Shown here piece after piece: positions 1 to 6,084 of a stretch of DNA of 8,894 nt (within the stretch, counting starts at the first letter, position 1; every line of letters starts with the position of its first letter). This DNA is from an uncultured beta proteobacterium. Its GTDB lineage: Bacteria; Pseudomonadota; Gammaproteobacteria; Burkholderiales; Burkholderiaceae_C. Position numbers and translations under genes: made by a program. The notes beneath the pieces were generated by a model. It had not been told where the DNA came from and made no database searches. It was given only the letters and a program-made list of their open reading frames with translations. Where the stretch lies: assembly GCA_903834645.1 (NCBI GenBank), contig CAILKA010000420.1, positions 1 through 8,894 of the forward strand, written 5' to 3'.

Positions 1-1514
1 ACGCCGTTGCCATCAGGCACGCCCTGGCGCACCTGGCCGGTGTAGGCGTCTCCCGAGGCATAGCGCATGCGCCCCGTTCCCTGTGGCTGGCCATCGGCGA
101 CTTCGCCTTCCCATTCGTTGCCTCCGGGAAAGCGCAACACGCCGCGACCGGTGGCCCGGTCATCGATCCAGTCGCCCCGGTAGCGCTGGCCCGTGGCCCA
201 CGTGATCTCGCCCAGGCCGTGGCGCATGCCCGCACGCACATGGCCCTCGTAGACATCCCCGTTGGGCCACAGCACCCGCCCCTGGCCGGAATAGAGCCGG
301 CTCGCGGGATCTTGCACAAAGACGCCCACGAGGCGGGTTCCGCCCTCCAGCAGCACGTCGACCCGGGTGGGCGTCTGGTCGACCGGGGGAGACGCAGGCG
401 GGCTGGGGGTGGGTGCAGGAGAGGCGGCAGGCGCTACTGCAGTGGGAGCCGCTCCGAGGGCAGCCGCTGCTGTGCTGGTCGCGGCGGTCACGGCTGCAAC
501 GGCACCCGTGACCGAGCTGCGTGTGGCCTGGGCTGCCGCCGTGGCGGCTTGGGTCACCGTTCCCACGGCTCCCTGCAGCGCGTTCGAGGCCGCGGTCACG
601 GACCCCGTGGCGCCGCCCGCGGGTCGCTCCGAGGGGGCGGGCCGGTTGCCCGTGGCGGCTGAGGGCGGGCGAGCTGCCACCCAGGGTGTTCCGCGCTCGC
701 GCGCGATCGTCTGGGCCGCGCTGAGCGCGATCTCCAGCGGCCGATCCTTGCAGCGCTCGACTGCATCACGCCACAAGGTCTCGGCCATCTGCTGCTGAGC
801 CTGCCGGGCCGCCGGCGCCAGGGATGCAAGGTTCAGGCGCATTCGGCGGGCGAATTCCGCAGCCTCGTCGAAGGGGGGGCCGCAGTACTCCGCGTTATGC
901 CCATCGGTCTCGACTTGCTGGCGCCGGCGTTGGGCCGCCTCCTGCTGGGGCCCCACGCACGACTCCGCCGCCAGATCCCAGGAGTTCTCGGAGCGGCGAA
1001 ACAGCAGCGCGGCGTCGCGCCAGCGGCGTTCCGTCACGGCCTGCTTGGCCAGCTCCTCGATCGACTGGGCGTCACGCTGCGCAGCCGAGCACTTCGCGCC
1101 CGCGCCTTGCACGTCACCGAGCTCCTGGCGCAGCCGCTGGCTGTCGGCCAGGCTGCGCAGCGCGCGCGACTGTGCCCGCCCGCTGCAGAGCTCCGCGGCC
1201 TGGCGCCACAGCTCGATGGAGCGTTCGAGGAGCGGCGCCTGCTCGGCCGCTGCGGCGCGCTGCGCCTGAGCGCGGGCGGCGGCCACATCCACCGCAGCGG
1301 CCCGCTCGGTGAAGTCGGCACAGCTTGCGGCCCTGACGGGAGCGGATGCAGGGGCGCGAGGGGGATCAGCCGAGGCCTGCGCCAAGGCGGCCGTCGCGGC
1401 GAGCGCACCTTGGCCGATCAGGGCTGCGCAGGCCAGCCGGGCCCGCGTGCGCCGGGCGGGGCTGCCGGGTGTCGCGGCAAGGGTGCGCCCTGCAGGCAGG
1501 AAGGGGCGGCTCAT
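1..1514 (-). CDS. Exported MORN-repeat protein with N-terminal cysteine-paired helical repeats (3' end outside window)
   Basis: This open frame runs 504 codons from the ATG at 1514 to the left window edge without a stop, so the C-terminus is missing. Residues 1-48 look like a signal peptide with a long Arg-rich n-region, a hydrophobic Ala/Leu core and an ALAQA-type cleavage site, so a periplasmic or envelope location is inferred. Residues 65-255 are Ala/Arg/Gln/Glu-rich and helical, with six cysteines in three pairs (C65/C110, C142/C186, C211/C255). Each second cysteine ends a W-x-x-A-[AV]-E-x-C motif. Residues 280-385 are an Ala/Thr then Pro-rich linker. From about 408, MORN repeats (Y/W-x-G-x6-8-G-x-G) begin units at Y422, Y445, W468 and Y491, exactly 23 residues apart. 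MORN repeats in other proteins bind lipids or partner proteins; the role here is unknown. The start overlaps the upstream lipoprotein stop as ATGA, implying translational coupling. Confidence 0.85.
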   Translation of the reverse strand, partial: MSRPFLPAGRTLAATPGSPARRTRARLACAALIGQGALAATAALAQASADPPRAPASAPVRAASCADFTERAAAVDVAAARAQAQRAAAAEQAPLLERSIELWRQAAELCSGRAQSRALRSLADSQRLRQELGDVQGAGAKCSAAQRDAQSIEELAKQAVTERRWRDAALLFRRSENSWDLAAESCVGPQQEAAQRRRQQVETDGHNAEYCGPPFDEAAEFARRMRLNLASLAPAARQAQQQMAETLWRDAVERCKDRPLEIALSAAQTIARERGTPWVAARPPSAATGNRPAPSERPAGGATGSVTAASNALQGAVGTVTQAATAAAQATRSSVTGAVAAVTAATSTAAAALGAAPTAVAPAASPAPTPSPPASPPVDQTPTRVDVLLEGGTRLVGVFVQDPASRLYSGQGRVLWPNGDVYEGHVRAGMRHGLGEITWATGQRYRGDWIDDRATGRGVLRFPGGNEWEGEVADGQPQGTGRMRYASGDAYTGQVRQGVPDGNG

Positions 1515-2890
1515 CGGGGTGGGCTCGTCAGGGCCGGCGTGCGCAGCATGGCGTCGATCAGGCCGCGCGCGTAGCGATCGTCGGCCGTCGACGCGGCAGT
1601 CTCCCCGCTGAAGGCCTCCCGCGCGCTGGCCAGTGGCATGGCCGTGATCTCGCGCTCCAGTGCCTCGGGCGCCAGACCCTGCAGCACGGCCTGCACCTGG
1701 GGCCCCAGGCCCCGTTGGCGCGCCCGTGCGTCGAGCGCCGCCAGCCGTTCGGCGTCCAGGGCGAAGGCGTTTTCGGTGAGGTCCGCCTCGATGAGCTTCT
1801 GGTGCAGCGTGAAGGCGGCCAGCGGATTGGCCTGCAGCTGCGAAGCCCGTTCGAACGCCCAGGCGTCGGCGCGGTCGAAGACGGTGGCGGCCACGCGCGC
1901 CACACCGCGCAGCGAGCCCCGGTTGACTGCGGCCTTCTGCATGGCGCTCACCACCTGGGCACGGCTCATCGCTTCGGCGGCATCTGACAGGCCCTCTCGA
2001 ATCCGGCGCGCCGCATAGGCCTTGGCCTGCTCGACGAGCTGCTGCTTGAGGAACTCGGTGGCCGCGTTGGCCGCGGCCGACTGCGCGGCCTTGGCAGCTG
2101 CGTCGGCAGCGAGGGCGGCCACCTTCACACCCGAGGCGAGCGAGGCGATCGACAGGAGGTTGCTGGCCAGGGTCGTGCCGTAGTCGTAGGCCTTCATCCG
2201 GAAGCCCCCCTCCTCGGACACGCCCTGCGACCACAACACCACCCAAAGTGCCTCGTCCTCGGTCAGCGCGACTTGCGTGAGCGCCAGCGGGTGGATGGAC
2301 ATGAGCCAGTGGTAGTCCTGCATCCGGGGTGTGCTGGGCGGCGCCAGGCGCGCATAGCCGCGGCACACCTCGAAGGGGTCGATCCGCACCTCACGGCCCT
2401 TGGCGGTGCGCACGCCGAAGGGCTGGCCGCGGTCGCGCAGGTCGGTGATCAGCCCCAGCAGGCGGCCCGGATCCTCGGGCTGGCGCTGTCCGGCCAGGGA
2501 GACGATCTGTTCGCCCTCGGCCAGGGGAGAGTCCGGGGAACTCGCCACGACCGTCAGCCGCTCGTCCACGCCAAGCGCACGCACCCATGCCACGCGGTCG
2601 TCGGCCGACCAGTCCTGGCTGCTGCTCAGCGCAAACGGGAGCTCCCACTGCTTGTCGCACTCCTTGTCCACCAGGCGCGCCGAACGCACGATGGCCGGGC
2701 GCAGTGCGCGCTCGCCGGCACCGAAGGTGCGCAGGTCGCGAAGCAGGGTCTCGTTGACCTTTCGCCCGTCGTCCACCGTGTAGGAGGAGGTGCTCGCACA
2801 GCCGCCCAGCCAGAGCACACTGGCGAGCAGCAGCCAGGCGGCCAGGTGTGCCGCTGTGCCTCGAATTGCACCGTCCATGGCCCGTAGCAT
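1511..2890 (-). CDS. Lipoprotein with PDZ-like segment and degenerate M48 peptidase-like region
   Basis: The 459-residue product has a lipoprotein signal: a hydrophobic stretch ending in the lipobox L28-G29-G30-C31, followed by Ala at +2, which favours outer-membrane sorting. Residues about 98-180 contain a PDZ-like pattern (a VVASSPDSPL turn near 114-123, then GEQIVSLAG). Residues about 176-255 match the layout I know from M48-type lipoproteins: a cysteine (C176), a strand, T210-E-D-E-A-L and a helix. The position where M48 enzymes carry HEXXH reads W220-S-Q-G-V-S-E, so both zinc-binding histidines are absent. I see no E-x-x-A-D third-ligand motif either. The remainder (255-459) is an Ala-rich helical tail. 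If this reading holds, it is a non-catalytic scaffold or sensor in the envelope; the fold assignment is inference. ATG codons exist at 2890 and 2878, with no strong ribosome site at either. Its TGA overlaps the start of the MORN gene, so the two form an operon. Confidence 0.8.
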   Translation of the reverse strand: MLRAMDGAIRGTAAHLAAWLLLASVLWLGGCASTSSYTVDDGRKVNETLLRDLRTFGAGERALRPAIVRSARLVDKECDKQWELPFALSSSQDWSADDRVAWVRALGVDERLTVVASSPDSPLAEGEQIVSLAGQRQPEDPGRLLGLITDLRDRGQPFGVRTAKGREVRIDPFEVCRGYARLAPPSTPRMQDYHWLMSIHPLALTQVALTEDEALWVVLWSQGVSEEGGFRMKAYDYGTTLASNLLSIASLASGVKVAALAADAAAKAAQSAAANAATEFLKQQLVEQAKAYAARRIREGLSDAAEAMSRAQVVSAMQKAAVNRGSLRGVARVAATVFDRADAWAFERASQLQANPLAAFTLHQKLIEADLTENAFALDAERLAALDARARQRGLGPQVQAVLQGLAPEALEREITAMPLASAREAFSGETAASTADDRYARGLIDAMLRTPALTSPPR

Positions 2891-2895
2891 AAGAC

Positions 2896-2923
2896 TTCAA
2901 CCCCGTGTCCCAAACACTAGGAT
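2896..2923 (+). promoter_or_regulatory. Weak sigma70-like promoter candidate in a 42-bp divergent gap
   Basis: TTCAAC (2896-2901) and TAGGAT (2918-2923) are separated by 16 bases and lie just before the ATG at 2933. Initiation 6-8 bases after the -10 box would give a leaderless or nearly leaderless message. Alternatively, AGGA at 2919-2922 could serve as a ribosome site about 10 bases from the ATG, which would require initiation further upstream. The match is modest and was found by eye. Confidence 0.25.
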
Positions 2924-2932
2924 CGGCGAACC

Positions 2933-3244
2933 ATGGCCGGGCAGCATCGTGTGATCCACCTGCACGCGTCGGCACCCCCGAAGCCGGCCGTCGGCGCAAG
3001 CTGCAACGGCTGCGGGGTGTGCTGCGCGGCCGAGCCGTGCCCGCTGGGCATGCTGTTGTCGCGCCGCCTCAAGGGGGCGTGCGTGGCGCTGCGTTGGGAT
3101 GAGCCCGGCGCGCGGTACCGATGCGGCGTGGTGCAGGAGCCCGCTGCCTATCTGCGCCTGCTGCCGGCCAGCTGGGCGGGTCGGCTGGCCCGCCGTTGGA
3201 TCGCTGCAGGAGCGGGCTGCGACAGCGATGTCGAGGTGGCCTGA
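2933..3244 (+). CDS. Small cysteine-rich protein, possible metal or Fe-S binder
   Basis: The 103-residue product has no signal peptide or membrane segment, so it is probably cytoplasmic. Its core carries C24-x2-C27-x2-C30-C31-x4-C36, followed by single cysteines at C50 and C64, each 14 residues after the last, and a late C96. The C-x2-C-x2-CC cluster resembles the CxxxCC zinc/iron-chelating (YkgJ/UPF0153-type) proteins, but the spacing differs and I cannot confirm membership. The C-terminal third is Ala/Arg/Trp-rich. The ATG at 2933 was chosen because it is the first in frame after the divergent gap and leaves the cysteine core intact. The gene is divergent from the lipoprotein operon and followed by 97 non-coding bases. 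Function is unknown; it looks like one of the conserved hypothetical proteins common in beta-proteobacteria. Confidence 0.75.
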   Translation: MAGQHRVIHLHASAPPKPAVGASCNGCGVCCAAEPCPLGMLLSRRLKGACVALRWDEPGARYRCGVVQEPAAYLRLLPASWAGRLARRWIAAGAGCDSDVEVA

Positions 3245-3258
3245 ATCGGGGGGGGCGC

Positions 3259-3287
3259 TGCGCACAGGCCGGCCCCCGCGGTACCAT
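3259..3287 (+). promoter_or_regulatory. Weak promoter candidate upstream of the 175-residue protein gene
   Basis: TACCAT at 3282-3287 is a plausible -10 box (4 of 6 to TATAAT). A poor -35 (TGCGCA, 3259-3264, 3 of 6) sits at 17-base spacing. The 97-bp gap (3245-3341) also holds a G-run and C-run that could pair (3251-3256 with 3272-3277, 15-base loop), with no T-run after it. Nothing else is seen in this gap. Confidence 0.2.
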
Positions 3288-3341
3288 CGCGCGCGTTTGG
3301 ACAGGGCAAGCCCCGCCCGCCTTCTACACCGGCAGGAACCC

Positions 3342-3869
3342 ATGAGCGAAGTGCTGCGCATGACCACCGAATACGTCGAGGCCGAAGACCGGCTTCGGGT
3401 CAGTTGCCAGATGCGCAGTGGCGAGACGGCCGTGCTGTGGGTGACGCAGAGGTTGTTCCTGCGTGTGCTGCCGCACCTGGTCGACTGGCTGGACAAGAAC
3501 ACCCCAGGGCTGGCCGATGCGCAGGCCAGTCGGGCCCGCGCTGACGCCATGCGCGGCTTCACGCAGCAGGCCGACCGGGCGCAACATGCCCCGGAGGATC
3601 CGGTCGCGCCGCAGGCCGCCACCCAGATCTGGCTCGTGCACACGGTGGACATGACTCCGCGCGAGGGCGAACTCGCGCTGGTGTTCAGGCCCCTGGCGCG
3701 CGATGCGGCAGCCGCGAGCTTTGTCATGCAGCCGCAGGCCCTTCGGGTCTGGCTGGGCATGCTGGGGGAGCAGTTCTCGCGCGCGGGGTGGCCGATGGAT
3801 GCCTGGCCAGCCTGGTTGGTGCCCGGCCCCGCACGGCCTGGCGAAGGGCCCACGGCGGTCGTGCACTGA
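3342..3869 (+). CDS. Conserved hypothetical protein, 175 residues, two-unit beta/helix layout
   Basis: I do not recognise the family. The ATG at 3342 is preceded by AGGA (3334-3337) at short spacing. Starts further upstream in the same frame would overlap the preceding cysteine-rich gene, so they were not used. There is no signal peptide and no long hydrophobic segment, so the product is probably cytoplasmic. Two segments look alike. Residues about 17-52 have beta strands followed by the helix around L38-F-L-R-V-L-P-H-L-V-D-W-L. Residues about 109-146 have strands followed by a helix containing L134-R-V-W-L-G-M-L. A polar, Ala/Gln-rich stretch (53-93) separates them. The C-terminus is Pro/Gly-rich with a WPMDAWPAWLV patch at 150-160. 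It precedes the HD-GYP gene by 112 bases on the same strand, but a hairpin follows its stop, so co-transcription is uncertain. Confidence 0.75.
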   Translation: MSEVLRMTTEYVEAEDRLRVSCQMRSGETAVLWVTQRLFLRVLPHLVDWLDKNTPGLADAQASRARADAMRGFTQQADRAQHAPEDPVAPQAATQIWLVHTVDMTPREGELALVFRPLARDAAAASFVMQPQALRVWLGMLGEQFSRAGWPMDAWPAWLVPGPARPGEGPTAVVH

Positions 3870-3874
3870 ATGGG

Positions 3875-3894
3875 CGCGAGCCGGCGCGCTCGCG
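3875..3894 (+). terminator. Hairpin after the 175-residue protein gene, possible terminator
   Basis: A perfect 7-bp stem, CGCGAGC (3875-3881) with GCTCGCG (3888-3894), has a 6-base loop and begins 5 bases after the TGA at 3867-3869. There is no T-run behind it, so it is not a standard Rho-independent terminator. It could stabilise a 3' end, or arise by chance in GC-rich DNA. Confidence 0.3.
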
Positions 3895-3943
3895 GGTGCT
3901 GCTGACCCGGGCCGGGCGGCACACCGAAGGTTCGCCCGCCCCT

Positions 3944-3949
3944 TAACAT
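3944..3949 (+). promoter_or_regulatory. Possible -10 box upstream of the HD-GYP gene
   Basis: TAACAT (4 of 6 to TATAAT) is one of few AT-rich spots in the 112-bp gap 3870-3981 and would place initiation near 3956, about 26 bases before the ATG at 3982. No convincing -35 hexamer is seen at 16-18 base spacing, so an activator or alternative sigma factor would be needed if this is real. Confidence 0.2.
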
Positions 3950-3981
3950 CCACGGCGTCGAAGCACGCAAGAGACGCGGCG

Positions 3982-5568
3982 ATGGAAACCCTGGAAAGCC
4001 TGTTCGAGCGGCTGGATCGTCTCAACGACGTCGGCGCCTCGCTGTCGGCCGAGCGCGACCTGGATCGCCTGCTCGAGAAGATCCTGCTGGCGGCGATGTC
4101 GATCACGCATGCCGACGGCGGCACGCTCTACACGATGAGCGACGATGCGCGCTTCCTGCGCTTTCGGATCGTGCGGACGAACTCGCTGCGCATCGCCTAC
4201 GGGGGCGGCGGCGGACAAGACCTGCCGCCGAACTTCCGTGACCTGCCCCTGTACGACGAGGCCGGCCGCCCGAACGACCACATGATCGCGCCGTGGTCGG
4301 CCGTGAGCGGCCAGACCGTGAACATCGAGGACGCCTACGCCGCCACCGACTTCGACTTCTCGGGCACGATGCGCTTCGATCAGGCCACGGGCTACCGTTC
4401 GCGTTCCTTCCTGAGCGTGCCGATGCGCGACCACGAGGGCGCGGTCATCGGTGTGCTGCAGCTGATCAACGCCACCGATCCGGCAGGCGCAGGCGTGCAC
4501 GCCTTCTCCAAGGCCGACCAGAGCCTGGCCGAGTCGCTCGCCTCGCAGGCGGCGGTGGCGCTCACGAACCGGGCGCTGATCTCGCAGCTCGAGCAGCTGT
4601 TCGAGGCCTTCATCAAGCTGATCGACACCGCGATCGATGAGAAGTCACCCTATACGGGCGGCCACTGCGAGCGCGTGCCCGAGCTGACGATGATGCTGGC
4701 CGAGGCTGCCCACGAGGCCCACCAAGGACCGCTGGCGGACTTCCGCCTGACCGACAAGGACCGCTACGAACTGCGCATCGCCGCGCTGCTGCACGACTGC
4801 GGCAAGATCACCACGCCCGTGCACGTGGTGGACAAGTCCACCAAGCTCGAGACGATCTACGACCGCATCGGGCTCGTGGCCACGCGCATGGCGGTCGTCA
4901 AGCGGGAGGCCGAGGCGGCCGCCTGGCACGCGATTGCCGAGGGCGAGCCGCGCGACGCCACACTGGCCGAGCTGCAGCGGGGCCAGGCCCGGATGGACGA
5001 CGACCTGGCCTTCCTGCGCGACGTCAACCGCGGAGGAGAGCGGCTGCCCGACGAGGCCGTGCAGCGCATCCAGGCCATCGCCCTTGGCTACACCTGGACC
5101 GACGAGACCGGCCGGGAGCAGCCCTTCCTGTCGGAGGAGGAGGTGGAAAACCTCTCCATCCGCGCCGGCACCCTCACGGCGGCCGAGCGCGATGTGATCA
5201 ACCACCACATCGTGTCGACCATCCACATGCTCGAGCAGCTGCCCTGGCCCAAGCACCTGCTGAACGTGCCGGAGTACGCGGGTGGCCACCATGAGCGCAT
5301 GGATGGCCGCGGCTACCCCAAGGGCCTGAGGCGCGAGCAGATGAGCGTGCAGGCCCGCATGATGGGCATCGCCGACATCTTCGAGGCGCTCACTGCCGCC
5401 GACCGGCCCTACAAGCCCCCGATGCCGCTGTCGCAGGCGCTCGAGATCATGGAGAACTTCAAGCGCATCGGGCACATCGACCCGGATCTCTACGACGTCT
5501 TCGTCGCCGGGCATGTGCCCCAGCGCTACGCGCGGCGCTTCCTCGCGCCCGAGCAGTGCGATTGCTGA
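3982..5568 (+). CDS. GAF-HD-GYP protein, probable cyclic-di-GMP phosphodiesterase
   Basis: The 528-residue product has an N-terminal GAF sensor domain (about 22-196, ending in S142-F-L-S-V-P-M and V155-I-G-V-L-Q-L-I-N). A signalling helix (about 196-218) leads into an HD-GYP domain (about 219-525). Expected active-site features are present: H228 in GGHCERV, H271-D272 with K275, H408-H409, H436-H437-E438, the signature D441-G-R-G-Y-P446, and A463-D464 before RPYK. HD-GYP enzymes hydrolyse cyclic-di-GMP to pGpG or GMP using a metal centre, so this is likely a cytoplasmic phosphodiesterase controlled by whatever the GAF domain senses. About 100 extra residues (roughly 290-395) separate the HD motif from the H408-H409 helix. 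No membrane segment is seen. The frame is open upstream to 3703, but that stretch overlaps the preceding gene in another frame. The ATG at 3982 starts a normal GAF protein, with a weak purine-rich AAGAGA upstream. Confidence 0.93.
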   Translation: METLESLFERLDRLNDVGASLSAERDLDRLLEKILLAAMSITHADGGTLYTMSDDARFLRFRIVRTNSLRIAYGGGGGQDLPPNFRDLPLYDEAGRPNDHMIAPWSAVSGQTVNIEDAYAATDFDFSGTMRFDQATGYRSRSFLSVPMRDHEGAVIGVLQLINATDPAGAGVHAFSKADQSLAESLASQAAVALTNRALISQLEQLFEAFIKLIDTAIDEKSPYTGGHCERVPELTMMLAEAAHEAHQGPLADFRLTDKDRYELRIAALLHDCGKITTPVHVVDKSTKLETIYDRIGLVATRMAVVKREAEAAAWHAIAEGEPRDATLAELQRGQARMDDDLAFLRDVNRGGERLPDEAVQRIQAIALGYTWTDETGREQPFLSEEEVENLSIRAGTLTAAERDVINHHIVSTIHMLEQLPWPKHLLNVPEYAGGHHERMDGRGYPKGLRREQMSVQARMMGIADIFEALTAADRPYKPPMPLSQALEIMENFKRIGHIDPDLYDVFVAGHVPQRYARRFLAPEQCDC

Positions 5569-5581
5569 GGGGGGGTACGCA

Positions 5582-6073
5582 ATGAGCGTGGAGTCGGTGC
5601 GGGCGGACCTCCTGCGGCGCGGGCTGGACGTGCCGATCCTCGAGACAGCCCAGAGCACGGCCACCGTCGAACTGGCGGCCCAGGCGCATGGCGTGGAGCC
5701 GGGTCGCATCGCCAAGACGCTTGCCTTCCGGCTCGCCAGCGGCGAGGTGATCCTGCTCGTGGCGCGCGGCGATGCCCGCATCGACAACCGCAAGTTCAAG
5801 GACGCCTTCGGCAAGGGCCGGATGCTGCCGCCCGCCGAGGTGGGGGAGATCACCGGGCATCCGGTGGGGGGCGTGTGTCCCTTCGGGCTGGCGCAGCCGC
5901 TGCCGGTGTGGCTGGACGTGTCGCTGCGTGCCTTCGACGAGGTGCTGCCCGCCGCAGGCTCCACGCACAGCGCGGTGCGACTCACGCCCGCGCAGCTCGA
6001 GCAACTCACGCTCGGGCGCTGGACCGACGTGTGCAGCGTGCCGGGCGCGGCCGCTCCGGCCGACCCGAGCTGA
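5582..6073 (+). CDS. YbaK/EbsC-family protein, probable aminoacyl-tRNA deacylase
   Basis: The 163-residue product fits a single YbaK/aaRS-associated domain over nearly its whole length. K45 in R-I-A-K-T-L matches the conserved lysine of YbaK-type deacylases. The glycine loop reads G96-G-V-C-P-F-G102, and A125-G-S-T-H-S-A-V matches the conserved C-terminal loop. Such proteins hydrolyse mischarged tRNAs (for example Cys- or Ala-tRNAPro) in trans in the cytoplasm. The glycine loop differs from the GGxSPxG form I associate with E. coli YbaK, so the substrate cannot be assigned. The start at 5582 is supported by a strong purine-rich ribosome site (GAGGGGGGG, 5567-5575). It lies 13 bases after the HD-GYP stop, which argues for co-transcription. 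The alternative upstream frame from 5513 runs back into the HD-GYP gene and was rejected. The gene ends 6 bases before the convergent DUF4382-type gene. Confidence 0.9.
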   Translation: MSVESVRADLLRRGLDVPILETAQSTATVELAAQAHGVEPGRIAKTLAFRLASGEVILLVARGDARIDNRKFKDAFGKGRMLPPAEVGEITGHPVGGVCPFGLAQPLPVWLDVSLRAFDEVLPAAGSTHSAVRLTPAQLEQLTLGRWTDVCSVPGAAAPADPS

Positions 6074-6084
6074 GGGCGCTCAGC
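6069..6084. terminator. Short inverted repeat spanning two convergent stop codons
   Basis: GCTGAG (6069-6074), loop GGCG, CTCAGC (6079-6084) forms a perfect 6-bp stem. The YbaK stop TGA (6071-6073) and the facing lipoprotein stop (TCA on plus, 6080-6082) sit symmetrically in the two arms. It is the only hairpin noticed in the 6-base gap and could act in both directions. No T-run follows on either strand, so real termination here is uncertain. Confidence 0.3.

Noticed and set aside
422..491. Short imperfect GC-rich repeats (gcggc/gccgc) as a possible mobile or CRISPR-like repeat
   Set aside because: They encode the Ala-rich linker of the MORN protein. There are no regular spacers or terminal inverted repeats.
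897..1574. 225-codon plus-strand open frame
   Set aside because: It is antisense to the MORN gene, which has a signal peptide, regular cysteine repeats and MORN units. The plus-strand product is low-complexity Arg/Gly/Ala.
2897..3970. 357-codon minus-strand open frame
   Set aside because: It runs antisense across two plus-strand genes and their gaps. Its product is Arg/Ser/Ala-rich with no domain.
3703..3981. N-terminal extension of the HD-GYP protein by 93 codons
   Set aside because: It overlaps the preceding gene in another frame and is Arg/Pro-rich. The GAF protein starts normally at 3982.
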